Assembly (NCBI GenBank): GCA_963777485.1
Contig: CAVZQP010000002.1
Location: 1,116,001 to 1,180,000 of the forward strand
Direction: 5' to 3'
Length of the DNA: 64,000 nucleotides
Source: Bog-473 sp963777485
Lineage (GTDB): Bacteria > Actinomycetota > Acidimicrobiia > Acidimicrobiales > RAAP-2
The position numbers and the translations under genes were made by a program. A model generated the notes under the pieces. The model searched no databases. It saw only the letters and a list, made by a program, of their open reading frames with translations, and was not told the origin of the DNA. Below, one piece after another: positions 8,716 to 17,638 of this stretch. Position 1 is the first letter of the stretch, and each line of letters opens with the position of its first letter.

Positions 8716-9692
8716 CAGGTGCGATGGTGTTCGGGGTAGAAGAAGAGGAAGTGCAGGCGCGGGACTTTCCCGACCAGGGTTTCGACATCGTCACGGGGGC
8801 GTTCAGTTACTCGGGCGCCGCCATCGCCCGCGAGCTCGAACGGTCGGGACGCCGCGTGCGAACCCTCACCGGTCATCCCGGGCGGGCCAACCCGGACACA
8901 GCGATCGACGTCCAACAGCTCGATTTCGACGACGTCGTCGGGCTGACGTCCTCGCTCGAAGGTGCGACGACGCTCTACAACACGTACTGGGTTCGCTTTC
9001 CACACGGACAGAGCGATCACGAACGCGCGGTGGCTAACTCCCGCACCCTCTTCCACGCCGCACGGCAGGCGGGCGTCGAGCGGATCGTGCACGTGTCGAT
9101 CACGCATCCGAGCATCTCGTCTCCGTACAGATATTTCCGGGGCAAGGCCCACGTGGAGCGCGCTCTGGCCGAGGTCGGCGTGACCTACGCCGTGCTTCGC
9201 CCCGCGATCCTCTTCGGTGGGGACGGCGTCCTCATCAACAACATCGCGTGGTTGCTGCGGCACCTGCCCGTCTTCGGCGTGGGCGGACGGGGTGACTATC
9301 GCATCCGGCCGATGCACATCGACGACCTTGCGGCGCTCGCGGTCGCGGCCGGGGCGGAGCGCACCGACACGGTGGTCGACGCGGTGGGCCCGGACCGACC
9401 GACGTTCCTCGAGCTGGTCGGGCTCATCCGCGAGGCCGTGGGGAGTCGCTCCCTCATCGTGCGCGTGCCCGGCTTCGCGGTGCCCGCGCTGGCCTCAATG
9501 TTGGGACTCCTCCTTCGGGACGTCCTCCTCACGAGCGACGAGTTTCGGGCCATGGCCGATGGGATGGCGGACACCGACGGTCCCGCCACCGGGACGACCT
9601 CGGTGAGCCAGTGGATCCGGGACCACGCCGACACGCTCGGACGGAGCTACGCCAACGAGATCGAGCGCCACTTCAAGCCGAGCGGAGACTGA
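8712..9692 (+). CDS. NAD(P)-binding epimerase/NmrA-like protein
   Basis: A 326-residue Rossmann-fold protein of the atypical short-chain/NmrA type. The nucleotide-binding strand and loop are VTGAFSYSGAAIARELE (a G-x-x-x-x-G variant of the classic motif). YRYFRGKAHVERAL supplies a Tyr and Lys as in extended SDRs, and AILFGGDGVLINNIAWLLRH follows. Such proteins are quinone- or NADPH-sensing oxidoreductases or complex-I-assembly-like proteins. A hydrophobic stretch at about 250-270 may touch the membrane. It overlaps the TetR gene by four bases and is probably controlled by it. Confidence 0.75.
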   Translation: MTGAMVFGVEEEEVQARDFPDQGFDIVTGAFSYSGAAIARELERSGRRVRTLTGHPGRANPDTAIDVQQLDFDDVVGLTSSLEGATTLYNTYWVRFPHGQSDHERAVANSRTLFHAARQAGVERIVHVSITHPSISSPYRYFRGKAHVERALAEVGVTYAVLRPAILFGGDGVLINNIAWLLRHLPVFGVGGRGDYRIRPMHIDDLAALAVAAGAERTDTVVDAVGPDRPTFLELVGLIREAVGSRSLIVRVPGFAVPALASMLGLLLRDVLLTSDEFRAMADGMADTDGPATGTTSVSQWIRDHADTLGRSYANEIERHFKPSGD

Positions 9693-10440
9693 GCCAGCGT
9701 CCGCCCGACGACGCCTCGGACGTCAGCTCCAGATGCCGAGTGCTAACGCAGTGCCGAAGGCCAAGTAGAGGCCATAGGGCACCGCAGAAGCGCCGATCAG
9801 CCTTGTGCGCGGCGATGAGGCCCAGCCCCACGACCACGGCCAAGAGATTTGCGAAGAAGAGGCATTCGATGAGGCACTCGAAGCTGACCCACGCAAGCCC
9901 GAAGCCGACGACGAAGGAGAGCCGGACATCGCCAAAGGCCAGCCAACGCGGGTTGATGAGATTGATGAGAAATAGAAACGCGAAGAACGCAAGGCCGCCG
10001 ATCGACGCAACCTTGAGCCTGCTCCACTCGTGCATGAGACCTGCGATGATGATCCCGCTGCCTACGACCGCTCCCGTGAGCGCGTGGACCATCGGCTTGG
10101 GCAGCAGTCGGCGGGTGAGATCGCAATATGCGAGCTGTACGAGGCCGACCAGGAGAAGCAGCGGAGGGAGGGCCGTGATCGACCAGCCAACCTTGTGCAG
10201 CACGAAGGCGGGCAGCAACCCTGACAGCACCGCGAGAAGAGCCCACTGTCGCGTCGTGATGCGAGGTGGGTCCACTGCGTCAGCGGTGGCGATGGCGGGA
10301 ACCGTCGCCGCGGTGGGATCAGCCGCCGTGGAAGCCCGTGCGACGGACGCGGCGAGCGATCGCCGCGTGAACGGCACGATGAGCGACCCGGCCACCATGC
10401 CGATGGCGGCGCCGCCGAGAACGGCGAGCGGCGTGCTCAT
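9673..10440 (-). CDS. type IV (A24) prepilin peptidase of the Tad pilus, frameshifted near its 3' end
   Basis: Membrane aspartyl protease expected to cut Flp, TadE and TadG leader peptides. The two catalytic aspartates are present: D107 in YCDLTRR and D171 in AFGDVRLS. About six hydrophobic segments are seen. After about residue 213 the open frame turns into unlikely sequence, while the next frame carries the family's expected last helix (GASAVPYGLYLAFGTALALG) and stops at 9723. Removing one G from the AAGG at about 9801-9804 joins the two parts. The frame as read also runs 20 bases into the convergent NmrA-like gene. The start overlaps the TadG stop as ATGA. Sequencing error and real mutation are both possible. 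Confidence 0.78.
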   Translation of the reverse strand: MSTPLAVLGGAAIGMVAGSLIVPFTRRSLAASVARASTAADPTAATVPAIATADAVDPPRITTRQWALLAVLSGLLPAFVLHKVGWSITALPPLLLLVGLVQLAYCDLTRRLLPKPMVHALTGAVVGSGIIIAGLMHEWSRLKVASIGGLAFFAFLFLINLINPRWLAFGDVRLSFVVGFGLAWVSFECLIECLFFANLLAVVVGLGLIAAHKADRRFCGALWPLLGLRHCVSTRHLELTSEASSGGRWLSLRSA

Positions 10441-12128
10441 TGGGCGAGCGACACAGTGCCGCAGTTGGCGGAGAGAGCCTCAATGTCTGCGCCGCCGACA
10501 GTCAGGCCGAGTGCCTGCAAGACCGGACCGTAGACCGTTGTCAGCACTCCCATCGTGGCCGTCACATCGGGATTCGCGCCGCCGGCGGCCGCGAATTGCA
10601 GTGTCGGTGACGACGAACCAACCGATTCCGGGTTTGTGCCAGCCGATGCGGTCGAGGGGGTCGGAGGGACGGTGGCCGGAGGAAGTGCCGGTCCAGAGAA
10701 CGAGGTTGTCCCGTTCGTCACCGCAATCATCGAGAAGGTGCCTTGGGCGAGCGTGTTGCCCAGCAGGGTCAACGTGACGCCGTTGGTGCCGCTGCTCACG
10801 GCGCTCGTATTCACCGGGGAAACGACCATTCTGTAAAGCTGATCGTCAGTGCAGGTCAGGTTGCTCAGGGTGGCCGTGCCGGTGGCGGCAGACAGCGGAA
10901 CGCTCAACGATCCGAGCGAAACTCCGAGGAGACTCAGGTTCATCGACAACGTGGTCTGAACCTGTGCGTCGCTCGCCGTGGTGCCCACTGGTCCGTAGGC
11001 GACCTGGGCCGGTGATATCACCTGGGTCGAGAGCATGACGTTGCCGACAGCAAGACCTGGAAATCCAGCGAGTGCGGAGTTGAGGTTGAGGGCGGACGTG
11101 AGGTTGATGCCGTTCGTGCCGTTGGCCAGTTCAGCTTCCGTGGTCAGCATCTGCAGGACGTTCACGCTGGCGTTGAGCCCTTGCTGCGTGATGGGATTGT
11201 TCGGGGAGCAGTTGACCGGAGCCGAGCCGCCGACGTTGATATTGGCCAGCTGACAGAGCATTACGTCCGTGGACGACGACGTGGAAAAGGTGCCGAGTGC
11301 CTGCAAAGAAGAGTACGCCGTGCTCCCCGTCCCGTAATCGTTACCGACGGCGTCCTCGTAGATGCTGAGCCACTGTCCGGCGGACAAGTTGGCCGTCATG
11401 ATGTTGGATGGCGAGAGCAGTCCGCCCGAAGCGGTGATCAACTGGGCGAGGGTGACGTTCGCGGTCACCAATCCCTGATAGCCGACCGCGGTGAGGTTGA
11501 CCGACGTGCCGAGGAGTGAGAGAAGTGGGTTGAGCACGACACTTTGGCTGCTGTTCAGGTTGGCGAGGTATGTTCCGATCGAGAACCCGGCAACCGGATT
11601 TTGTACGGCGATCGACGAGCCGGACACCGTGCCCGAGACCGTGTTGCCCGCATGTCCGGACAGCACGTTGAAGCCGCCGGCGAAGACTTGTGGCACCGTC
11701 TGGTTCGCCGTCACCTCGATGGCATTGCACCCGGGATGGGGAATTGGCGGTAAAGGGACTGGCTGGCACGAGCTGCCGGTGAATCCGTCAGCCGTGAACT
11801 TGTGGTTCGTGCTGTTGAAGTAGCCCGGCACGACAGTCAGCTTGGCGTTGGATCCGTTGTCGGTGAGAACTTGGTTCAGTTTGCCGTTCAGGTACGTCTG
11901 AACAGCACTGATCGAGGTCAACGTGTCGGCATAGCTGATGTAGCGCGCGAGGTCGAGCGCCGCGGTGTCGGCCATCGCCTGGGCCTCTCTGCTGCCGTAT
12001 ACCGAGAATCCCACATCTACACCCGCAGCTCCGGCCCACAGGAGCAACACCATGCTGATCGCGGTTAGGACGAACGTGGCACCGCGCTCGTCGTCATTGC
12101 GTCGGCACAACCGTCTGAGCACCTTCAC
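10437..12128 (-). CDS. TadG-like pseudopilin / pilus-assembly protein
   Basis: A large protein (563 residues from the chosen GTG) with a short basic N-terminus, then the prepilin-like segment ERGATFVLTAISMVLLLWAG and the TadG N-terminal motif YGSREAQAMADTAALDLARY. The rest is a Ser/Thr/Asn/Gly-rich exported domain with no catalytic motif. TadG proteins are membrane-tethered pseudopilins that help build Tad pili. I prefer the GTG at 12128, four bases after the TadE stop; an open frame to 12167 overlaps TadE and is less likely. It is coupled to the prepilin peptidase by ATGA. Confidence 0.8.
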   Translation of the reverse strand: MKVLRRLCRRNDDERGATFVLTAISMVLLLWAGAAGVDVGFSVYGSREAQAMADTAALDLARYISYADTLTSISAVQTYLNGKLNQVLTDNGSNAKLTVVPGYFNSTNHKFTADGFTGSSCQPVPLPPIPHPGCNAIEVTANQTVPQVFAGGFNVLSGHAGNTVSGTVSGSSIAVQNPVAGFSIGTYLANLNSSQSVVLNPLLSLLGTSVNLTAVGYQGLVTANVTLAQLITASGGLLSPSNIMTANLSAGQWLSIYEDAVGNDYGTGSTAYSSLQALGTFSTSSSTDVMLCQLANINVGGSAPVNCSPNNPITQQGLNASVNVLQMLTTEAELANGTNGINLTSALNLNSALAGFPGLAVGNVMLSTQVISPAQVAYGPVGTTASDAQVQTTLSMNLSLLGVSLGSLSVPLSAATGTATLSNLTCTDDQLYRMVVSPVNTSAVSSGTNGVTLTLLGNTLAQGTFSMIAVTNGTTSFSGPALPPATVPPTPSTASAGTNPESVGSSSPTLQFAAAGGANPDVTATMGVLTTVYGPVLQALGLTVGGADIEALSANCGTVSLAQ

Positions 12129-12132
12129 CGGT

Positions 12133-12693
12133 CTACGACCCACTTGGGGTGGAAAGCTGCAGGACATTGGTCGATGTGATGGTCGACGGCGTGATCACAC
12201 CCAATCCCGGCATCTCGGGGAACAGGGGGGACGAGCTGTAGTTGTACGAAATGGTGACGGACAAACAGGTGTTGGTGGCGACTGAGGCGCAGGCCTGAGT
12301 TGTCGCGGTGCAGGTGATCGGGCTGGAATTACTGGTCGACACTTGCGTCGTACCGACGAACTCGTTGCAGCCGCCCTTGTTCATCCAACCGAGGTCAGTG
12401 GCGGCTTGCGCCACGGCGGCGCACCCGGCGGCTGAAACGACCTGCCCGTTTTGGCCGGTGCCGTTACAGACATTCGTACTAGTGCCTTGGACGATGCCCG
12501 AGCGAGCCCCATCCGCGGCGGCCTGGGTGACCGTTGCCTGGGCGGCGAGGATGACGCCATACGTGATGATGCCGTAGAGGAGCGTGATCAAAAGGACGAC
12601 GACGAACGCGAATTCGAGAATCTCCGCGCCGCGCTCATCATCGTCGTGCGGCCGCCTCAGTCGCTTCGCAAAATTCCTCGTGCGCGGTCCCAA
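12133..12693 (-). CDS. TadE-like pseudopilin
   Basis: A 186-residue protein whose N-terminus carries DDERGAEILEFAFVVVLLIT, the TadE processing site and transmembrane helix. An AQATVTQAAADGARSG helix and a Cys-rich exported domain (about six Cys between 75 and 145) follow. In Tad systems TadE and TadG are minor pseudopilins handled by the prepilin peptidase encoded downstream. The start is TTG, preceded by GGAGGAGGGG at usual spacing. It is the first gene of the leftward half of the pilus locus, with TadG only 4 bases behind. Confidence 0.85.
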   Translation of the reverse strand: MGPRTRNFAKRLRRPHDDDERGAEILEFAFVVVLLITLLYGIITYGVILAAQATVTQAAADGARSGIVQGTSTNVCNGTGQNGQVVSAAGCAAVAQAATDLGWMNKGGCNEFVGTTQVSTSNSSPITCTATTQACASVATNTCLSVTISYNYSSSPLFPEMPGLGVITPSTITSTNVLQLSTPSGS

Positions 12694-12810
12694 GCCGGTG
12701 ACCCCTCCTCCTCTGTATCTCGGGCGCCATCCCTATTGCCTTGAGCTGCAATGGCAATTGGATGTCGTCGCGATACGTCCCGGCATGATTCTGGGGACTG
12801 GCGCACCACC

Positions 12811-12889
12811 GGTACATAGGACATAAGGACCATTTGGGCCTCCGACCTGGGGCGCATCGTCAGAGAATGGTCAAAAGGGCCTATGTACC
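12811..12889. promoter_or_regulatory. symmetric two-block inverted repeat between the two arms of the pilus locus
   Basis: The 292-base gap between the divergent TadE and CpaB genes holds a nested inverted repeat. An outer pair GGTACATAGG (12811-12820) / CCTATGTACC (12880-12889) and an inner pair GACCATT (12828-12834) / AATGGTC (12866-12872) are separated by 7 bases on each side, around a 31-base centre. It could be a double operator for a dimeric regulator that controls both arms, or a large hairpin in a leader. No -35/-10 pair could be fixed with confidence. Confidence 0.5.
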
Positions 12890-12985
12890 TCGGCTCGTTC
12901 TCGTCGTACCTTTCATCGGAGCCGGAAGCCCAAGCGATGCGTGACGGGTAGCGCACGTCGCTGGTCGGTGAGAGGGGGAAGTGCT

Positions 12986-13783
12986 GTGAAGAAGCAGACG
13001 ATGATGTTGGTGGTGATCGGGGTGATCCTGTTCATCGCAGGCAGCGCAATTGCCTACGCCAGCGTGCAGGGTGCGAAGAAGAACACCAACTCTTCCACCA
13101 CGCAGGCTCCGGTAACCGTGTCGGCCGTCGTCGCCAAGTCGAATATTCCTGCTGGCACGACCGGCCAGGCCATGGAGTCACAGGGACTCGTTGGCCTCGA
13201 GCTCATTCCTTCCAAGTCGTATTCGCCCAACGACATCACATCTCTGCAGGGGCTCACCAACGTGGTGACCAATGCGCCGGTACAGAAGGGGCAGGCGATA
13301 ACGAATACCGAACTCACGGTAAGCACACAGGCGATTTCGATTCCGCAAGGTCTCGACGCCATGGCGGTCGACATCAGCGGTGCCCAGAACCTTGCGGGTT
13401 ACCTTCAACCAGGGAGTCACGTGGACATCTACGCCAACATCACCAAGATATCGGCCGGCGGTCCGGCGGGAGTCAGCGCCACGATTCCGATCCCGTGCAC
13501 CGAAATGGCGATGACCAACATCGAGGTCATGGATGTCTCGAGCACGAGCCCCTCGCTCGCCGGGACGAAGGGAGCCGTCGGTTCGGCGGCGACGGCGGGG
13601 AGTACCCCGCGCACCGTTCCGGGCGCGGAGACCCTGTTGCTCGCCCTGACGCCGGCACAGACCCGTAACCTCCAGTTCCTTTCGCAGAACGAGGCGATCT
13701 CCATAGTGCAGCCTGACCAAGAGGTCAACCCGCCTGCGGTCGGCCAGTGCATCGGCACGGACCAGACAGTGAACGTCCCATGA
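12986..13783 (+). CDS. cpaB: CpaB/RcpC-like Flp pilus assembly protein (SAF domain)
   Basis: A 265-residue single-pass membrane protein. A signal-anchor lies at about residues 5-28 (MMLVVIGVILFIAGSAIAYA). Next comes the SAF-domain segment SAVVAKSNIPAGTTGQAM and the CpaB-type block GLDAMAVDISGAQNLAGYLQPGSHVDI. CpaB proteins sit in the cell envelope and support pilus assembly. I chose the GTG at 12986 because GAGAGGGGGAA precedes it and the membrane helix follows at once. It overlaps the CpaE gene as ATGA and opens the rightward pilus operon. Confidence 0.82.
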   Translation: MKKQTMMLVVIGVILFIAGSAIAYASVQGAKKNTNSSTTQAPVTVSAVVAKSNIPAGTTGQAMESQGLVGLELIPSKSYSPNDITSLQGLTNVVTNAPVQKGQAITNTELTVSTQAISIPQGLDAMAVDISGAQNLAGYLQPGSHVDIYANITKISAGGPAGVSATIPIPCTEMAMTNIEVMDVSSTSPSLAGTKGAVGSAATAGSTPRTVPGAETLLLALTPAQTRNLQFLSQNEAISIVQPDQEVNPPAVGQCIGTDQTVNVP

Positions 13784-15075
13784 TCGCCCGTCGGATTCTC
13801 GTCATCAGCCGGTCGCCGGCGCTCAGCCGGGCCATCCAGTCCTCGCTCGGACCCGGCTACCAGGTCGTCACCAGCACCAACGTCATCGACGTCGAAGACG
13901 AGGTCCGTGAACAGGGACCGTTCGATGTCCTCGTCGCAGGGCCGGTCTTCGACAGCCATGCGGGCATGGCCCGGTTGGCCAGCCTGCGGGCGACCTCCGC
14001 TGTGCCGGCGGTCGTTCTGGCGCTCGGTCCGAAGCCGAAAGCGAACCTCAGCGACATCGTGCGCACCGGTGCTGTGGAGCTCGTCGAGTATCCGACGAGC
14101 AAGCGCCAGCTTTCGACTGCTTTGAAGCGGGCCTTCGACATCGCCGACGTCTCGCAATCGGGCGCAGCCCCGACAATGCCGGTCGTCGCCCACGGCGTGG
14201 TGGTCGCCGAGCGACCGCAGTTCGCCGAGGTGTTCACCGTGGCCTCCTCGAGCGGAGGTTGTGGCAAGACCTTCTACGCCACGAACCTGGCCTGCTACCT
14301 GGCCTCCCAGACGGGACAGCGCGTCTGCCTGGTCGACCTCGACCTGCAGTTCGGCGAGGTCTCCACGGCACTGCACCTGCGGCCTCGGTTCACCATCTCG
14401 GATCTGCTCTCTCGAGAGCCGGTCGACGACGGCGACATCGACGAGCACGTCGAGGAGTACCTCGAGGAGCACGAGCTCGGGTTCTCGGTGCTTGCGGCGC
14501 CGTTCAGCCCGGCCGACGCGGACATGATCGCGCCGAAGGACGTCTACAAGGTTATGGGCGCGCTGCGCCGGCACTTCGACTACATCGTCGTCGACACGCC
14601 GGCTCAGCTGTCCGAGATCGTCCTGGCGGCCTTCGACCACTCGACCCATGTCTTGTGCATGGTGACCCTGGACCTGCCCAGCATCCGCAACATGCGGGTG
14701 TTCCTCACCACTCTCGAGAAGCTCCGCATAAGCAGCGAGTCGATCGGAGTCGTCCTGAACAAGGTCGAAGAAGACATCGGCATCGACATCACCGACGTCC
14801 AGGAGGTGCTGGACAACAAGATCGTCTCGATCCTGCCGTACTCGCGGGAGGTCATGAAGTCGATCAACAAGGGCCAGCCGGCTCTCGTGTCCGCTGTCAA
14901 CTCGGACATCAGCAAGAAGCTCGCCGGCGGCATGCACCAGTTCTTGTCCGGCGAGGTCACGCCCATTCTGGGCACGAGCAGCAATAACGCCGAGCTCGGG
15001 ACGGGACGCGGTGGCTTCTGGAAACTACGGCGGAAGGGTCGCACCCAAAAGGTGCCTGAGCTCGAGAGGGTCTAA
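13780..15075 (+). CDS. cpaE: CpaE/TadZ-like pilus localisation ATPase
   Basis: A 431-residue protein with an N-terminal response-regulator-like fold (about 1-120, starting MIARRILVISRSPALSRAI) and a C-terminal MinD/ParA-type ATPase. The deviant Walker A reads ASSSGGCGKTFYATNLA at about 155-170, and YIVVDTPAQLSE is the switch II/Walker B region. TadZ/CpaE proteins place the Tad machine in the cell. The ATG overlaps the CpaB stop; an open extension upstream lies inside CpaB and is rejected. It is followed 5 bases later by CpaF. Confidence 0.87.
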   Translation: MIARRILVISRSPALSRAIQSSLGPGYQVVTSTNVIDVEDEVREQGPFDVLVAGPVFDSHAGMARLASLRATSAVPAVVLALGPKPKANLSDIVRTGAVELVEYPTSKRQLSTALKRAFDIADVSQSGAAPTMPVVAHGVVVAERPQFAEVFTVASSSGGCGKTFYATNLACYLASQTGQRVCLVDLDLQFGEVSTALHLRPRFTISDLLSREPVDDGDIDEHVEEYLEEHELGFSVLAAPFSPADADMIAPKDVYKVMGALRRHFDYIVVDTPAQLSEIVLAAFDHSTHVLCMVTLDLPSIRNMRVFLTTLEKLRISSESIGVVLNKVEEDIGIDITDVQEVLDNKIVSILPYSREVMKSINKGQPALVSAVNSDISKKLAGGMHQFLSGEVTPILGTSSNNAELGTGRGGFWKLRRKGRTQKVPELERV

Positions 15076-15080
15076 GAGCC

Positions 15081-16616
15081 ATGAACCTTTCAGAGAAGCT
15101 CGCCGCCGCAGACGGGGTGGCCGAGGCGCCCGCGCCGCCCCCTCCCGCGGCGGGCGACCGCCGCTTGGGCGTGGAGCGCCGTTCCGGGGGACCTCCTCCG
15201 AAAGACGCGCCGAGGCGGCGGAGCACCGACCGCACTGCTTCCTCCGAAGAGGCATGGCTGCAGTCCAAGGCTGTGGTCCAGGCCAAGGTCTTGGCCGAGA
15301 TCGCGCCTACGGCGGCCGACCTGTCGCCGGACGAGTTGCGGGCCAAGGTCCGTACGACGGTGAACGAGATCCTCGAGCGCGAGGACATCGGCATTTCGCC
15401 CATCGAGCGCCAGCGCTTCGTGGAGGAAATGCTCGAGGACTCGCTTGGCTTCGGCCCGCTCGAGGTGCTGCTCTCCGACCGGAACATCACCGAAGTGATG
15501 TGCAACCGCTTCGACGAGATCTGGATCGAGCGCGAGGGTCGCATTGAGCGCACCGATGTCGTCTTCAACTCGCCGCAGCAGTATCGACGCATTATCGACC
15601 GGATGGTGCACGCGGTTGGCCGAAGGGTCGACGAGTCCTCGCCGATGGTGGACGCCAGGCTGGCGGACGGTTCCCGGATCAACGCCATCGTGCCACCGCT
15701 CGCGCTGCACGGACCGGTGCTCACAATCCGGAAGTTCCCCGAGGAACCCCTCGTCATGCAGGACCTGATCGGGCTCGGTTCGCTCAGCATGGACTCTGCC
15801 GTGTTCCTCGAAGCGCTCGTGCGGGGCAAGATCAGCATGGTCGTCGTGGGCGGAACCGGCACCGGAAAGACCACGATGCTGAACGTCCTGTCGAACTTCA
15901 TCCCTGACGGGGAGCGCCTCATCACGATCGAGGAGTCGGCCGAACTCCAGATCCAGGGTGCTCACGTCGTGACGCTCGAGACCCGGCCGGCCAACGCCGA
16001 GGGCTCCGGCGAGGTTCGCATCCGCGACCTCGTCCGCAACTCCCTGCGTATGCGGCCGGACCGCATCATCGTCGGTGAGTGTCGAGGCGCCGAGACCCTG
16101 GACATGCTCCAGGCCATGAACACCGGCCACGCCGGTTCGATGACCACGGTCCACGCCAACTCGCCGCGCGAGCTCCTGGGCCGTATGGAGACGATGGTGA
16201 TGATGGGTGGCGTCGAGCTCCCCCAGAAGGCCATTCGCGACCAGATCGTCATGGCCGTCGGCATCCTCGTGCAGCTCCAGCGGACGCCCGGCGGGCCCCG
16301 CGTGGTCCACTCGATCACCGAGATCCAGGGCATGGAGGGCGACACCGTGCTCCTGCAGGACATCTTCCACCGCGTGGACATGCATGAGGGGATGGGACGA
16401 CTCGTCCCGACCGGTCTGCGGCCGAAGATCCTCGATGAGCTTGCGCTCGCCGGCGTCGAGGTGCCGCCGCACATCTTCCGTAACGAGGGTGATGCATCGA
16501 TGCTCTCGTCTCGGAGCGAGGGGCGTCGCCACCGTCCGGCCCGACCGGGCCGGGCCGTCGAACCCCCGTCCGAAGAGCTCTACGAAATGCTCGCGCGCCG
16601 TCGCGACGGGAGGTGA
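15081..16616 (+). CDS. cpaF: CpaF/TadA secretion ATPase
   Basis: A 511-residue hexameric traffic ATPase that powers Flp pilus extension. The N-terminus (1-90) is charged, followed by the all-helical CpaF N-domain, then Walker A VVVGGTGTGKTTMLNVL (about 255-270), Asp box ERLITIEESAELQI, Walker B and His box (MRPDRIIVGECRGAETLDML, then TVHANSPRELLGRMETM). All match the VirB11/TadA family. A GAGAGGG lies upstream of the ATG. It overlaps TadB as GTGA. It is almost certainly the only pilus motor in this locus; no separate retraction ATPase was seen. Confidence 0.93.
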   Translation: MNLSEKLAAADGVAEAPAPPPPAAGDRRLGVERRSGGPPPKDAPRRRSTDRTASSEEAWLQSKAVVQAKVLAEIAPTAADLSPDELRAKVRTTVNEILEREDIGISPIERQRFVEEMLEDSLGFGPLEVLLSDRNITEVMCNRFDEIWIEREGRIERTDVVFNSPQQYRRIIDRMVHAVGRRVDESSPMVDARLADGSRINAIVPPLALHGPVLTIRKFPEEPLVMQDLIGLGSLSMDSAVFLEALVRGKISMVVVGGTGTGKTTMLNVLSNFIPDGERLITIEESAELQIQGAHVVTLETRPANAEGSGEVRIRDLVRNSLRMRPDRIIVGECRGAETLDMLQAMNTGHAGSMTTVHANSPRELLGRMETMVMMGGVELPQKAIRDQIVMAVGILVQLQRTPGGPRVVHSITEIQGMEGDTVLLQDIFHRVDMHEGMGRLVPTGLRPKILDELALAGVEVPPHIFRNEGDASMLSSRSEGRRHRPARPGRAVEPPSEELYEMLARRRDGR

Positions 16617-17617
16617 CGCCGACCATGCTGGGTGCACTGCAACTTGGTTCGCATGCTGAGGCCCTTCTGGCCGCCGTCCTGGTGGGCGCCGGATTGGCCA
16701 TCGCGGTAGTGGCGATCATCATGCGGGTCCGATCCCGCCAGCGCTCGCTGGCGCAGATCCTCGACGACACCATGGGCACGGCCCAGGTGCCGGTCGAGGT
16801 GGTCAGCGAGTCGCCCGAGCGAGGCGAGCTCTCGGCGCTGACGGTCCGGATCGCGGGCGTCTTCGGACGTATCGACACGACAGGCGCGCTCGAGCAGCGT
16901 CTCGACCGGGCATCGATCCCGTTGCGTTCGGGCGAATACCTCGTGATCAGTGCCGGAGCCGCACTCATGCTGGCGGTAATCGCTGGCTTCCTGATCGGGA
17001 ACATCATCGGTTCGCTGATCGCGCTCGCAGTGGTTGCGATGGTCGCGTGGTACATCCCGACCTACAAGTCCAACAAGCGGATCAAGAAGCTGCAGGAACA
17101 GCTGCCCGACGCGCTCGCGCTCATGGCGGCATCAGTTGAGGGCGGTCAGACCTTTCAACGTTCCATCGACATGTACCGGCGGGACGCTCGGCCGCCGCTG
17201 GCCGCGGAGCTCGACCGGGTGATGGCTGAGGTCGCCGTCGGTTCCGATCTGGTGGTCGCCCTCGAGAACATGGCCGAGCGCTCCGGCGTGGAAGACCTCA
17301 GGTGGGCCGTCGAAGCAGTGCGCATCCAGCAATCGACCGGTGGCCGACTGGCGCCGATCCTCCACACGCTGGCTGCGTTCATGCGAACCCGACAGGAGGT
17401 CCGACGCGAAGTGCAGACATTGTCCGCGGAAGGCCGGATGTCGGGATACGTGCTCTTTGCCATCCCTCTGTTTCTCGTCTTTGCGTTGGAGGCGAAAGAT
17501 CCGGGCTATCTCGATCCGATGCTCCACGGCGCCGGGCTGATTGTCCTTATTTTCACGGCTGGCCTGATGGCGCTCGGGTTCTGGATTGTGCGCCGGATGG
17601 TCAACATCAAGGTCTGA
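16613..17617 (+). CDS. tadB: TadB-like inner-membrane platform protein (GspF family)
   Basis: A 334-residue protein with an N-terminal helix (about 15-40), a central pair of helices (about 120-150) and two C-terminal helices (about 285-330), flanking the GspF domain (LPDALALMAASVEGGQTFQR, then LRWAVEAVRIQQSTGGRLAPIL). It forms the membrane platform with TadC on which CpaF acts. The GTG overlaps the CpaF stop; an ATG four codons later has GGGAGG upstream and is an equal candidate. Confidence 0.88.
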   Translation: MTPTMLGALQLGSHAEALLAAVLVGAGLAIAVVAIIMRVRSRQRSLAQILDDTMGTAQVPVEVVSESPERGELSALTVRIAGVFGRIDTTGALEQRLDRASIPLRSGEYLVISAGAALMLAVIAGFLIGNIIGSLIALAVVAMVAWYIPTYKSNKRIKKLQEQLPDALALMAASVEGGQTFQRSIDMYRRDARPPLAAELDRVMAEVAVGSDLVVALENMAERSGVEDLRWAVEAVRIQQSTGGRLAPILHTLAAFMRTRQEVRREVQTLSAEGRMSGYVLFAIPLFLVFALEAKDPGYLDPMLHGAGLIVLIFTAGLMALGFWIVRRMVNIKV

Positions 17618-17638
17618 GGACGAAGGGGGACTGTTCTC

